DNA from: Candidatus Saccharicenans sp.
GTDB lineage: Bacteria; Acidobacteriota; Aminicenantia; Aminicenantales; Saccharicenantaceae
Assembly (NCBI GenBank): GCA_026414545.1
Contig: JAOAIU010000048.1
Location: 1-64,000, forward strand
DNA length: 64,000 bases
Direction of reading: 5' to 3'
Below the pieces are notes generated by a model. That model had not been told where the DNA came from and searched no databases. It worked only from the letters and a program-made list of their open reading frames with translations. Made by a program: the position numbers and the translations under genes. Each line of letters begins with the position of its first letter. Position 1 is the stretch's first letter. Shown here in pieces: positions 1 through 8,517 of the stretch.

Positions 1-2
1 GC

Positions 3-134
3 AGCAACCTCTACAAAAAACTGGAGCAATATGGTATAAAATTAAAGGCTGGAGCAGGCGAGGCGGTCGCTTCTTCTTCCGAAGAGGAAGAAGGGGAGGA
101 AAGTCCGAACTCCACAGGGCAGGATGGTCGCTAA
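3..134 (+). CDS. C-terminus of a sigma-54-type (NtrC family) response regulator, partial
   Basis: An open frame enters from the left edge and stops with TAA at 132-134. Its first residues read SNLYKKLEQYGIK, the usual end of the Fis-type helix-turn-helix of NtrC-family sigma-54 activators (helix 2 followed by Y/GI). The family normally ends within a few residues of this point. Here about 30 more codons follow, rich in Ser, Glu and Gly, and they lie inside the RNase P RNA gene that starts near 47. Only the last ~43 codons are visible, so receiver and AAA+ domains are inferred. The odd composition of the tail is probably dictated by the RNA gene. Confidence is moderate because the matching stretch is short. 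Confidence 0.55.
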   Translation, partial: SNLYKKLEQYGIKLKAGAGEAVASSSEEEEGEESPNSTGQDGR

Positions 135-418
135 CCGCGACGCCGGGCGACCGGGGGAGAGTGCCACAGAAAACATACCGCCCGCTTCTTCCGGAAGCGG
201 GTAAGGGTGAAAAGGCGAGGTAAGAGCTCACCGCTCCGCCGGCGACGGCGGAGGCAGGGCAAACCCCATCCGGAGCAAGACCAAATTAGCCCCGTTTGAG
301 GATGGCCCGTCCGATGGGGTGGGTAGGTCGCTAAACCGGACGAGCAATCGGCCGGTCAGACAAATGACCGCCGCTGCCTCAGGCAGTAACTGAATTCGGC
401 TTACGTCCTGCTCCGGCC
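47..418 (+). ncRNA. rnpB: RNase P RNA, bacterial class A
   Basis: This is the catalytic RNA of RNase P, which removes 5' leaders from tRNA precursors. The ends are fixed by the P1 helix: bases 47-58 pair with 407-418, with one G-U pair. The hallmark GAGGAAAGTCCG lies at 96-107, the ACAGAA-type element at 167-172, the GGTAAGGGTGAAAAGG core at about 200-215, and the terminal conserved block TTCGGCTTAC at 395-404. The length (~372 nt) is normal for class A. A run of T follows P1 at 420-426 and could help stop transcription. A possible -10 (TATAAA, 35-40) lies just upstream, inside the preceding coding frame. Confidence 0.95.
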
Positions 419-424
419 GTTTTT

Positions 425-452
425 TTGACAAAAAAAGTTTTTCTGTTATAAT
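425..452 (+). promoter_or_regulatory. Consensus sigma-70 promoter of the initiator tRNA gene
   Basis: TTGACA (425-430) and TATAAT (447-452) are both perfect hexamers, 16 bp apart. The predicted start at about 459 lies four bases before the tRNA. The -35 box shares its first Ts with the T-run that ends rnpB, so the RNA genes are packed head to tail. Confidence 0.85.
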
Positions 453-462
453 TGAAAACGAT

Positions 463-539
<77 letters not shown>

Positions 540-693
540 TTTTTTTTAAATACCCTCTTTACTTCAAATTTTTTCGGTTTATTTCAATGGGGTTCGCCTG
601 CCCTCCTGTCAAAGTCAGGCCTGAGAAATGAAAACCTGAAAACAACCAGATTTTATAATTGTGCTCTGGTACCGCCAATCCTCAACGTACATT

Positions 694-722
694 TTGATTT
701 AATCACCAAAATCTGATATAGA
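694..722 (+). promoter_or_regulatory. Promoter of the pepP-like gene
   Basis: TTGATT (694-699), 17 bp, TATAGA (717-722). Predicted start near 729, followed by AGGAGG at 741-746 and ATG at 752. The rest of the 540-751 gap holds a second TATAAT (654-659) without a matching -35 box. Confidence 0.6.
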
Positions 723-751
723 TGATTTTACAATTCAATGAGGAGGAATCA

Positions 752-2137
752 ATGTTCAAACCTGAAACTTACCAGCAAAGAAGAAAAAAGCTTAAGAGTC
801 TGGTCAAAAATGGTCTTTGTCTGTTCCCGGGCAACAGCGACAGCCCGATGAACTATAAGGCCAACGCCTATCCTTTCAGGCAGGACAGCACCTTCTTATA
901 TTTCTTCGGACTTGACTCCCCGGGGCTGGCCGCCGTCGTGGACGTGGATGAAGGCCAGGATATAATCTTTGGTGATGACGTGACCCTTGAAGATATCATC
1001 TGGGTAGGTCCCCAGCCGCAGATGAAGCAGCGGGCCGCGGCGGTGGGAGTCAAACAGGTTAAACCTTATGCGGCCATCAAGGAATATCTGCATAAGGCCA
1101 AGAGCCAGGGTCGGACGATCCATTTTCTTCCACCATACCGGGCTGAGACCAGTCTGCAGCTGGCCGACTGGCTGGAGCTGGCGCCGGCCGAATTGAAATC
1201 AGCCGCCTCCCTGGACCTGATACGGGCAGTTGTAGCTCTGCGTTCCGTTAAGAGCCCGGAAGAAATTAAAGAGGTGGAGAAGGCCCTGACCGTAACCAGG
1301 GAAATGTATCTGGCCGCCATACCCAGAGTCAAAACCGGGGCCAAGGAACAGGAAGTCCTGGCCTTCATGGATATGGTGCTGAGGGCCAACGGCCTGTCTT
1401 TTGCTTTCCCCCCGATCATCACCATCAATGGACAGATATTTCATAAGACTTCCTACGGAGATACCCTCAAGAAGGGCCGCATGCTGGTCATGGATGCCGG
1501 AGCTGAGTCGCCCAGGCACTATGCCTGCGACATCACCAGGTCAATCCCGGTGGGTGGAAAGTTCAGCCAGCGTCAACGAGATATTTATTCTATTGTCCTG
1601 AAGGGACAGGAGGAAGCCATCAAAACCATCTCCCCGGGTGTGAAGTACCGTGAAGTCCATCTTCGGACAGCCCGGGTCATGGCCGAGGGATTAAAGGATC
1701 TGGGTCTGATGACAGGCAATCTGGATGAAGCCGTTGAACAGGGAGCCCATGCCCTGTTTTTCCCACACGGCCTGGGCCACATGCTGGGGCTGGATGTCCA
1801 TGACATGGAAAACCTCGGGGAAAACCATGTTGGTTACGACCAGACCATTAAACGCAGCGAACAATTCGGACTGGGCTACCTGAGGCTGGCCCGAACCTTA
1901 GAACCAGGCTTCGTCCTGACGGTTGAGCCGGGAATCTATTTTATTCCCGCCCTGGTGGACTCCTGGAAAAAAGAAAAGAAACATCTTGAGTTCATCAACT
2001 ACGCTGCTGTGGAAAAATTCCTGGACTTTGGCGGCATCAGAATCGAGGATGACGTTCTGGTGACCGAGGATGGTTGCCGGGTTCTGGGTCCGAAAATTCC
2101 CAAGAAGATTAAAGACATTGAGAATCTTTTTTCTTGA
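752..2137 (+). CDS. pepP: Xaa-Pro aminopeptidase, M24B family
   Basis: A cytosolic metalloaminopeptidase that releases an N-terminal residue ahead of proline. The 461-residue protein has the N-terminal creatinase-like domain (about 1-170) and the C-terminal pita-bread catalytic domain. All five expected metal ligands can be placed: D248 (VMDAGA), D260 (CDITRS), H343 (HGLGH), E392 (TVEPGIY) and E432 (RIEDD). I chose the ATG at 752 because AGGAGG stands six bases upstream; an upstream in-frame ATG at 722 has no ribosome site and lies at the predicted transcript start. First gene of a run with the NusG paralogue and glmS. A proline dipeptidase role is the main alternative. Confidence 0.9.
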   Translation: MFKPETYQQRRKKLKSLVKNGLCLFPGNSDSPMNYKANAYPFRQDSTFLYFFGLDSPGLAAVVDVDEGQDIIFGDDVTLEDIIWVGPQPQMKQRAAAVGVKQVKPYAAIKEYLHKAKSQGRTIHFLPPYRAETSLQLADWLELAPAELKSAASLDLIRAVVALRSVKSPEEIKEVEKALTVTREMYLAAIPRVKTGAKEQEVLAFMDMVLRANGLSFAFPPIITINGQIFHKTSYGDTLKKGRMLVMDAGAESPRHYACDITRSIPVGGKFSQRQRDIYSIVLKGQEEAIKTISPGVKYREVHLRTARVMAEGLKDLGLMTGNLDEAVEQGAHALFFPHGLGHMLGLDVHDMENLGENHVGYDQTIKRSEQFGLGYLRLARTLEPGFVLTVEPGIYFIPALVDSWKKEKKHLEFINYAAVEKFLDFGGIRIEDDVLVTEDGCRVLGPKIPKKIKDIENLFS

Positions 2138-2190
2138 AAGACGGCCGTCGAAAAGCCGGGATAAAACTTGCTAATGGGTAACCGGTCAGA

Positions 2191-2697
2191 ATGATCAGGT
2201 GGTACGTCATCCGGACCAAGCCCAAGAAGGAATTCCAGGTCGAACATCTTTTCAGACAGGCCGGGTTTAAAGTCTACAACCCTAAATATCGCCAGGATGG
2301 AGCTATCCGGCCATTCTTCCCGGGTTATATCTTCCTCAGGTTCCAATATCCGGAACAATACCGAACGGTGATTTATACCCGTGGCGTGCAGAGGGTGGTT
2401 GGCAATGCCCAGGGTCCCATTTCCCTGGACGTAAAGATTATCAAGTGCCTTAAAGCCAGGGAGAAGAACGGGCTGATTGAACTTATGAAATATGGAGAGG
2501 AACCCCAGCCTGGCGATGAAATCGTGGTGATGGAAGGCCCCCTGAAAGGATTGAGAGGACTGTTCCAAAGGCATCTGAGCGACAGGGAGAGGGTGATGAT
2601 TCTGTTAAATTACGTGGCCTACCAGGGTTCGCTGATGATAGAGAAGAGCAAGATAAAAAAGGTCTGTCGGAAAGAAGGCCAGGCCAGGAGCGATTAA
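2191..2697 (+). CDS. NusG/RfaH-family transcription elongation factor paralogue
   Basis: A 168-residue protein with an NGN domain (about residues 3-100, starting WYVIRTKPKKE and containing FPGYIFLRF) followed by a KOW domain (about 105-165, with GDEIVVMEGPLKGLRG). NGN binds the RNA polymerase clamp and KOW contacts ribosome, Rho or other partners. The gene is not beside secE or rplK, where housekeeping nusG normally sits, and is shorter than many NusG proteins. That supports a specialised RfaH/LoaP-like paralogue. It lies 53 bp after pepP and 41 bp before glmS. In other bacteria such paralogues often control long polysaccharide or secondary-metabolite operons; the target here is unknown. Confidence 0.8.
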   Translation: MIRWYVIRTKPKKEFQVEHLFRQAGFKVYNPKYRQDGAIRPFFPGYIFLRFQYPEQYRTVIYTRGVQRVVGNAQGPISLDVKIIKCLKAREKNGLIELMKYGEEPQPGDEIVVMEGPLKGLRGLFQRHLSDRERVMILLNYVAYQGSLMIEKSKIKKVCRKEGQARSD

Positions 2698-2738
2698 AGG
2701 CCGGACCAAAATAAAGCCGGCCTGTTGAGGAAAAGGGC

Positions 2739-4553
2739 ATGTGTGGAATTTTCGGAATCATCTTCCAGGACAGGCGTCAGGAGCTTGGAAGAATTCTCCT
2801 GGAAGCCGGTCGGCGGCTGACCTATCGCGGATACGATTCGGTGGGAGTGGGCGTTTTTGATGGCGACCGGGTGGACCTCAGGAAAGATGTGGGAAAGATT
2901 GAAGAGGTCAACCAGAAGCTCCATTTTGAGGAGATGCAGGGTTATAAGGGCATAGTCCAGCTGCGCTGGGCCACCTTCGGCCAGCCGTTGCCGCGCAACG
3001 CCCAGCCCCATTTTGATTGCCGACAAAGACTGGTCGGAGCACATAATGGCAACATTGTGAACACCAGGGAATTGATTTCTACTTTAACAGATGCCGGTCA
3101 CAGATTCCGGGGCGAAAACGACGGCGAGGTCTGTGTCCACGCCGTGGAGGAAGCCCTGAAGACCTGTCGGGACTTGGGACAGGCTCTGGAGAGGGCTGAC
3201 CGCCTGCTCCAGGGTGACTATGCCTTCTGCCTGACTGAAGTCGGAAGCGGGTTAATGTACTGCGTAAAGAAATATTCCTCACTCTATCTCGGGGTGGGAG
3301 AGGGGTTTATCTGCTGCTCCTCCGACCTACCCTCCATCCTGCCCCTGACCAGAAAAATTGTGGCCATAAAAGATGGGGAATACGTGGAGTTTTCGGCCAG
3401 CTCCTACAGGATAAAGAGTCTGACCACCGGCCAGGAGCTGGAGCGAGAACCATATGAATGCACCCTTGACCTGGAACAGGCGCAGAAGGGCACATATCCC
3501 CATTTCATGATTAAAGAAATCCACGAACAACCGGAAAGAGCCCGGGCCCTTCTTGATTACCTGGAACAAGAGCAAAATATCCTGGAAACGGTAAATCTGT
3601 TGAATAAGGCCAGGCGGGTTTTCTTGGTAGGGTCTGGCTCTTCCTATAATGCCTGTACTATCGGAGCCTGCTATCTCAACTCCATCGGCCACCTGGAAGC
3701 TACCCCGGTGGTGGCCGGGGCGTTTGGCCAATTCTACAAGAATTTCAACCCGCACCAGGAGGCCTTCATCCTGGTTTCTCAGAGCGGGGAAACCAAGGAC
3801 GTCATTAACGTTCTGAACCTTCTGGAAAGCAGGAAGGCCCGGAACCTAATTGCCCTGGTCAATGTCCTGGGTTCTTCCCTGCAGGTGCGGGTCAGACATT
3901 ACCTGCCGTTGCTGACCGGGGTCGAGATCTCGGTCCCGGCCACCAAGACTTTTCTCAACCAGGTATTGACTTTTCTGATGCTGGCCTGCGAGCTGGCCAG
4001 GATTAAAGGCCAGAGAGTTCCGATTTCCCGCCAGGAGCTCAGGTCGCTGCCCGACTTGCTTAGCGAGACTTTGAATCAGAGCCCAGGCCCGGTTATAGAA
4101 CTGGCCCGGGTGCTGAAGGGAAAAAAATACCTGTATTACCTCGGCTACGGTATATCCTACGGCGCCTGCCTGGAAGGGGCTCTGAAGCTTAAGGAGGTAT
4201 CTTACATTCCCTGCGAGGCCATGTACTCTTCCGAATTCAAGCACGGCCCCCTGGCCATTATTTCACCCGACGACTGGGTGGTGTTCATCAGCACAACCGA
4301 GGATGCCAGGATGAGCATTTCCCACATGAACGAGGTAAGCTGTCGTTACGGGAAGATTGCCCTGATCGCTCCGGACCATCCGGGCCTGCGTCTTAATTCT
4401 CACTTTTTGATTCCACTGGTTTCGGATAATTATTATTTCAGTCCGATTCTCAGCGTGGTCATAGCTCAGCTTCTGGCCTATTATGTCAGCCAGGAATTAG
4501 GCCTGGACCCGGACCAGCCGCGAAATATCAGCAAGACTCTGACCGTTGATTGA
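2739..4553 (+). CDS. glmS: Glutamine-fructose-6-phosphate aminotransferase (isomerizing), divergent
   Basis: Makes glucosamine-6-phosphate from fructose-6-phosphate and glutamine, the first step toward UDP-GlcNAc for peptidoglycan and LPS. The 604-residue protein starts MCGIFGII, giving the N-terminal nucleophile Cys2, followed by RGYDSVG, HNGNI and GDYAF of the glutaminase domain. Two SIS domains follow (SQSGETKDV around 347; LKLKEVSYIPCEA around 478), then the C-terminal QPRN...KTLTVD. The substrate-channel motifs differ from the norm: TRWATHG appears as LRWATFG (residues 75-81) and NAHPH as NAQPH (87-91). The fold and catalytic Cys are intact, so I call it GlmS, with a possible specialised sugar substrate. 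Its end faces hyuB only 8 bp away. Confidence 0.85.
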   Translation: MCGIFGIIFQDRRQELGRILLEAGRRLTYRGYDSVGVGVFDGDRVDLRKDVGKIEEVNQKLHFEEMQGYKGIVQLRWATFGQPLPRNAQPHFDCRQRLVGAHNGNIVNTRELISTLTDAGHRFRGENDGEVCVHAVEEALKTCRDLGQALERADRLLQGDYAFCLTEVGSGLMYCVKKYSSLYLGVGEGFICCSSDLPSILPLTRKIVAIKDGEYVEFSASSYRIKSLTTGQELEREPYECTLDLEQAQKGTYPHFMIKEIHEQPERARALLDYLEQEQNILETVNLLNKARRVFLVGSGSSYNACTIGACYLNSIGHLEATPVVAGAFGQFYKNFNPHQEAFILVSQSGETKDVINVLNLLESRKARNLIALVNVLGSSLQVRVRHYLPLLTGVEISVPATKTFLNQVLTFLMLACELARIKGQRVPISRQELRSLPDLLSETLNQSPGPVIELARVLKGKKYLYYLGYGISYGACLEGALKLKEVSYIPCEAMYSSEFKHGPLAIISPDDWVVFISTTEDARMSISHMNEVSCRYGKIALIAPDHPGLRLNSHFLIPLVSDNYYFSPILSVVIAQLLAYYVSQELGLDPDQPRNISKTLTVD

Positions 4554-4561
4554 GAACCGGC

Positions 4562-6130
4562 CTATTCCTCCGGCCGTCCGTATCCTCCGCCACCCGGGGT
4601 TTCAATCCTGAGAATGTCTCCAGCTTCCAGTTTGAGGTTGACCTTGGAACCCAGAGTTTTCCGGCGTCCCCTTCTGATCAACAGGTTGACTCCTGCCCGT
4701 CCGGGCAATCCTCCGGCCAGACCGTATGGTCGCAGTTTTCTTCTGTCAGAAATTATGGTCAGGTTGACCGGGACCTGAAACTGGTATTCCCTGATCAGCC
4801 CATCCCCGCCGCGTTGGCTTCCGGCACCTCCCGAGTTTTTTCTCAGAGCATATTTTCTGATTTTAATCGGCAGGTAATTTTCCAGGGCTTCGATCGGCGT
4901 GTTCAAGGAATTGGTCATATGACAATGGACACCGCTCAGTCCAGGCCGGAGAGACGAGGCTCCCATGCCTCCGCCGATGGTTTCATAATAAGCAAAATTA
5001 GTGCGGGTCTGGGGGTTGAAGCCGCCAAAGGCCAGGTTGTTCATGGTCCCCTGACTGGCCGCCGGAATTTTCCCGGGCAGGGCCAGAGCCAGGGCACCGA
5101 GCAAGACGTCCACTATCCTCTGTGAGGTCTCCACATTACCTCCGGCTAGGGCTGAGGGAAAAGTGGCATTGACCACCGAGCCTTCTGGCGCGATTATCTT
5201 TACCGGTTTCATCAGACCGGTATTGAAAGGTATATCTTCTTCCACCAGCGACCTAAAAACATAAAGCACAGCCGAATAGGTAACGGCGTAATTGGCATTG
5301 ATGGAACCGGCTACCTGCTCCGACGAATCGCTGAAATCCACCCAGGCCTCATCATTTTTTATGGTCAGGGCCACCCGCACCTTGACCGTCTTCCGGTTGA
5401 CGCCGTCGTCATCCAGGTAATCCTCAAATTCGTAACGACCGTCGGGGATGGCCTTGATGGTCTCCCTGAGAATTCTTTCAGTGTAATCCTGAATCTGGTC
5501 AGCATAAAGGGTAAGTTTTTCCAGGCCGTAGCGGCTCAGCATTTCACCCAGACGCCTGGCCCCGCGGGAATTGGCAGCCACCTGGGCCAGAATATCACCC
5601 CTTCTCTCCTCAGGTGTGCGGACGTTGGCCAGGAACAGGCTCAGAGCCTCTTCGTTCAGACGACCCCGGCGGTAAAGCTTCAAGGGCGGGATAATCACCC
5701 CTTCCTGAAAAATCTCAGTGGCCAGCGGCATAGAACCGGGAGTGATGCCACCAACATCCGAATGATGGGCCCGGTTGGCCACCAGAAAGCAGAGGTTGCC
5801 ATCAACAAAATAAGGCTGGATGCAGGTGATGTCGGGCAGGTGAGTGCCGCCCTTATAAGGGTCATTAAGAATGACTACATCGCCCGGTTCAAAATCCACA
5901 GCTTGAAGGGCAGCCTGAACCGAGAGGGGCATGGCCCCCAGGTGAACCGGGATATGGGAACCCTGGGCAAAAGTTTCGCCCAGCCTGGTGAACAAGGCAC
6001 AGGAGAAATCTCTTCTTTCTTTGATGTTGGGTGATAAAGCCGTCCTCTGAAGTACAGCCGCCATTTCCTCGGTTATAGAGGTGAATAAATTCTTGAAAAG
6101 TTCGAGTTCTATCGGGTCAAACTGGTTCAT
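4562..6130 (-). CDS. hyuB: Hydantoinase B / oxoprolinase family protein (HyuB)
   Basis: The 522-residue B-type subunit partners the HyuA protein in ATP-dependent opening of cyclic amides such as hydantoins or 5-oxoproline; relatives also serve as acetone carboxylase subunits. Family features include NDPYKGGTHLPD (around 92), HHSDVGG (around 122), GGNVETSQR (around 327) and a Gly-rich end (GGGGYG). I chose the ATG at 6130, which follows the hyuA stop by two bases; a TTG two codons earlier overlaps that stop. The substrate cannot be read from sequence. No transporter or dihydropyrimidinase gene is adjacent. Confidence 0.85.
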   Translation of the reverse strand: MNQFDPIELELFKNLFTSITEEMAAVLQRTALSPNIKERRDFSCALFTRLGETFAQGSHIPVHLGAMPLSVQAALQAVDFEPGDVVILNDPYKGGTHLPDITCIQPYFVDGNLCFLVANRAHHSDVGGITPGSMPLATEIFQEGVIIPPLKLYRRGRLNEEALSLFLANVRTPEERRGDILAQVAANSRGARRLGEMLSRYGLEKLTLYADQIQDYTERILRETIKAIPDGRYEFEDYLDDDGVNRKTVKVRVALTIKNDEAWVDFSDSSEQVAGSINANYAVTYSAVLYVFRSLVEEDIPFNTGLMKPVKIIAPEGSVVNATFPSALAGGNVETSQRIVDVLLGALALALPGKIPAASQGTMNNLAFGGFNPQTRTNFAYYETIGGGMGASSLRPGLSGVHCHMTNSLNTPIEALENYLPIKIRKYALRKNSGGAGSQRGGDGLIREYQFQVPVNLTIISDRRKLRPYGLAGGLPGRAGVNLLIRRGRRKTLGSKVNLKLEAGDILRIETPGGGGYGRPEE

Positions 6131-6132
6131 GC

Positions 6133-8142
6133 TCAACTCGCCCTTTCAATTATCAGATTCAGGAAACGGTCGGTAGTGGCCACCTGACCCGGGGGTACAA
6201 AGGTGGTAGACTCAGCATCAACGATCAGAACCGGACCGGGCAGTCTGTTTCCGGCCAGCAGACGAGAACGGTCGATAACCTCAACCTGGTACTTATCCTT
6301 TTCATAATAAAGCCATTGTTTTTTTATCCTGGCTGAGTCCGGAATTTCTGGCCCTTCCTGATAAGGTCTTAGTTTAACCTTTGGAGCCTTGGCCACCGCC
6401 CGGACCCTCAGGTTGACTATTTCTACCGGCCGGTGCTGATGGTAATAAGAAAACAGGCGGCGGTGCTGGCGGTGGAACTCATTGAGGTAGCTGAATTTAT
6501 GGAAGGCTCCGGAACGATAGGGAATGGTCAATTCGTGAGATTGGCCGAGGTAGCGCAGGTCCAGGTGTCTTTCAATCAGAACCTCATCCGGATTAAATCC
6601 ATCTTCTGCCATCTCGGCCAGAGCCTGGCCAGCCATTTCGGCAAAAGCTCTTTCTAATTCTTCCGGGTCGGTCTTCTGGGCCAGCCGGATTAAAGACCGG
6701 GAATAATCCTTGACCGAATCGGCCAGCAGCAACCCCAGGGCCGAAAGCACCCCGGCAAACCTGGGAATGATGACCCGGGGAATCCTCAGGTGTTTGGCTA
6801 TTTCCACCGCATGCAGCCCACCCGCTCCACCGAATGATACCAGGGAGAACTGGCGGGGATCATAACCCCTTTCTACGGAAATGACCCTGATAGCCTTCTC
6901 CATGCTGGCGTTGGCAATGGCCACCACCCCGAGAGCGGTTTCGATCAGACTGCGGCCAATTTTTCGGGCCACCGTTTCCAGGGCCTTGCGGCTTCTTTCC
7001 GGGTATATTTTCATACGACCGCCCAGGAAAAATTCAGGGTCGAGCCGGCCAAGGCAGAGATTGGCATCGGTAACTGCCGGAATATCGCCCAGTCCGTAAC
7101 AGGCTGGACCGGGATTGGCCCCGACACTCTCCGGACCCACCCTCAACAGACCTCCTTTGTCCACATAAACAATTGACCCGCCGCCGGCCCCGACCGAATG
7201 AACATCTACCATGGGCAGGCGAACCGGAAAATCGCCCACCAGATTTTCTGTTGACATTTTAATCCGGCCGTCTATAAGAGAGACATCAGTCGAGGTCCCG
7301 CCCATATCAAAACTGATTACCTTGCGAAAGCCAGCCGAGCGGGCCAGGTGATAGGCGCCGACCACACCGCCGGTGGGCCCGGACAGAATGGTCTTGATCG
7401 GTTCCTGTCTGGCCCTTTCCGCTGAGATGTAGCCTTCGTTGGACTGCATGACCTTGAGCTGGGCTCCGGACATTTTTTCCTGCAGCTGACCCAGATAGCG
7501 GTCCATGACCGGCAGAAGATAGGCATTGATGACCGTGGTGGAGGCCCTCTCAAATTCCCGGTATTCAGGCATCAGGCTGGACGACGAGGAAACCTTGAAC
7601 CCGGCCTGTCGCAGTTTATCAGCCACGGCCCGCTCATGTTCCGGATTAGCATATGAATGCAGCAAACAGACAGCCACAGCCTCAACCTTCTCTTTCTTAA
7701 GAATACCTATAATTCGGTCCAGGTCCTTTTTCTGAAAGGGTTTTTCCACCCTCCCCCCGGCCTGAATTCTTTCTTCCAAACCAAAGCACAGGCCGGGAGA
7801 GATTATATGGCTGCGTTCTTCTCCCTTCAAGCTGTACAGGTGTTTTCTGGTCTGGCGACCGATGAATATAATATCTTCAAAGCCGGCGGTGGTGATAAAG
7901 GCGATACGGCCGCCTTTTTTTTCCAGTAAAGCATTAGTGCCGACGGTGGTGCCATGAATTATCAGGGCCCGGCTGGCCGGCAGGAAGTCGGCCAGTCCCT
8001 TCAGGATGGCCTCCGAGGGATCGGCCGGGGTGGAAGGAACCTTCCTGACAGTGAGGCGGCCGCCTGAATAAATCACAAAATCGGTAAAGGTACCACCCGA
8101 ATCTATTCCGATTCTCAAATCAGTTTTTCTGGTTTTTGCCAA
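6133..8142 (-). CDS. hyuA: Hydantoinase A / oxoprolinase family ATPase subunit (HyuA)
   Basis: A 669-residue ATP-binding subunit of the hydantoinase/5-oxoprolinase family. Actin-like nucleotide motifs are visible: IGIDSGGTFTDF near residue 12, GTTVGTNALLEKKG near 65, SGPTGGVVGA near 255 and FDMGGTSTDVSL near 278, with SFGGAGGLHA near 450. The start is a TTG at 8142; no ATG fits before the IDSGGT motif and an AGGAG lies about ten bases upstream. A strong promoter precedes it and hyuB follows directly, so the pair forms a two-gene operon. A role in recycling 5-oxoproline from peptide or glutathione breakdown would suit this peptidase-rich genome, but this is inference. Confidence 0.87.
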   Translation of the reverse strand: MAKTRKTDLRIGIDSGGTFTDFVIYSGGRLTVRKVPSTPADPSEAILKGLADFLPASRALIIHGTTVGTNALLEKKGGRIAFITTAGFEDIIFIGRQTRKHLYSLKGEERSHIISPGLCFGLEERIQAGGRVEKPFQKKDLDRIIGILKKEKVEAVAVCLLHSYANPEHERAVADKLRQAGFKVSSSSSLMPEYREFERASTTVINAYLLPVMDRYLGQLQEKMSGAQLKVMQSNEGYISAERARQEPIKTILSGPTGGVVGAYHLARSAGFRKVISFDMGGTSTDVSLIDGRIKMSTENLVGDFPVRLPMVDVHSVGAGGGSIVYVDKGGLLRVGPESVGANPGPACYGLGDIPAVTDANLCLGRLDPEFFLGGRMKIYPERSRKALETVARKIGRSLIETALGVVAIANASMEKAIRVISVERGYDPRQFSLVSFGGAGGLHAVEIAKHLRIPRVIIPRFAGVLSALGLLLADSVKDYSRSLIRLAQKTDPEELERAFAEMAGQALAEMAEDGFNPDEVLIERHLDLRYLGQSHELTIPYRSGAFHKFSYLNEFHRQHRRLFSYYHQHRPVEIVNLRVRAVAKAPKVKLRPYQEGPEIPDSARIKKQWLYYEKDKYQVEVIDRSRLLAGNRLPGPVLIVDAESTTFVPPGQVATTDRFLNLIIERAS

Positions 8143-8183
8143 GTACCTAGCACTCCTAACCGCTGTTAAATTTTGTGAATAGA

Positions 8184-8211
8184 TTTACAGGAATGAGGCT
8201 GGGCCTGTCAA
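8184..8211 (-). promoter_or_regulatory. Promoter of hyuAB
   Basis: On the minus strand, TTGACA (8211-8206), 16 bp, TGTAAA (8189-8184). The -35 hexamer is perfect. Predicted start near 8177, giving a leader of about 35 nt before the TTG at 8142. Confidence 0.6.
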
Positions 8212-8220
8212 GAAAAAGAT

Positions 8221-8439
8221 TTATTTGCAGGTAGAGCAACTATGAGAGGAACAACCGGAGCAACTGCCCGAGCCGCCCTTGAGTCGACTGGCTCCGCCGC
8301 CTATTCCAAAAGCAGAAATGATCCGCTTGACCCGTTCGCTCTGACAATCAGGGCAGGTGATTTTAACGAGGCTGTTCAGTTTGACCAGGACCTCAAATCT
8401 CTTCTGGCAATTCTCGCAGATATATTCGTATATTGGCAT
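8221..8439 (-). CDS. FmdB-type zinc ribbon protein
   Basis: A 72-residue protein starting MPIYEYICENC. Two CxxC pairs (C8/C11 and C29/C32) form the zinc ribbon of the FmdB regulatory family. The C-terminal third is a Gly/Ser/Cys-rich tail with about five more cysteines, including the CSGC and CSTC pairs, which may bind metal. FmdB was named for a link to formamidase/amidase operons, and here the next genes downstream are hyuAB, which act on amide bonds. Molecular role unknown. A GAGGGT ribosome site precedes the ATG, and a TATAAT (8463-8458) lies about 20 bases upstream of it. Confidence 0.8.
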   Translation of the reverse strand: MPIYEYICENCQKRFEVLVKLNSLVKITCPDCQSERVKRIISAFGIGGGASRLKGGSGSCSGCSSHSCSTCK

Positions 8440-8457
8440 TTTCTACCCTCAATTTTA

Positions 8458-8463
8458 ATTATA
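8458..8463 (-). promoter_or_regulatory. Candidate -10 element of the FmdB-type gene
   Basis: TATAAT on the minus strand, 19 bases before the start codon. The -35 region (CTTAAA or TTAAAA near 8480-8486) is weak, so only the -10 is convincing. Confidence 0.35.
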
Positions 8464-8517
8464 CTACAGGCCCGGAGAATTTTAAGTTTCGCCCCGTGGC
8501 CAGTTCCCGGATTTTGT

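Noticed and set aside
4550-5125. Plus-strand open frame after glmS
   Set aside because: Antisense of hyuB; composition is biased and no domain is visible.
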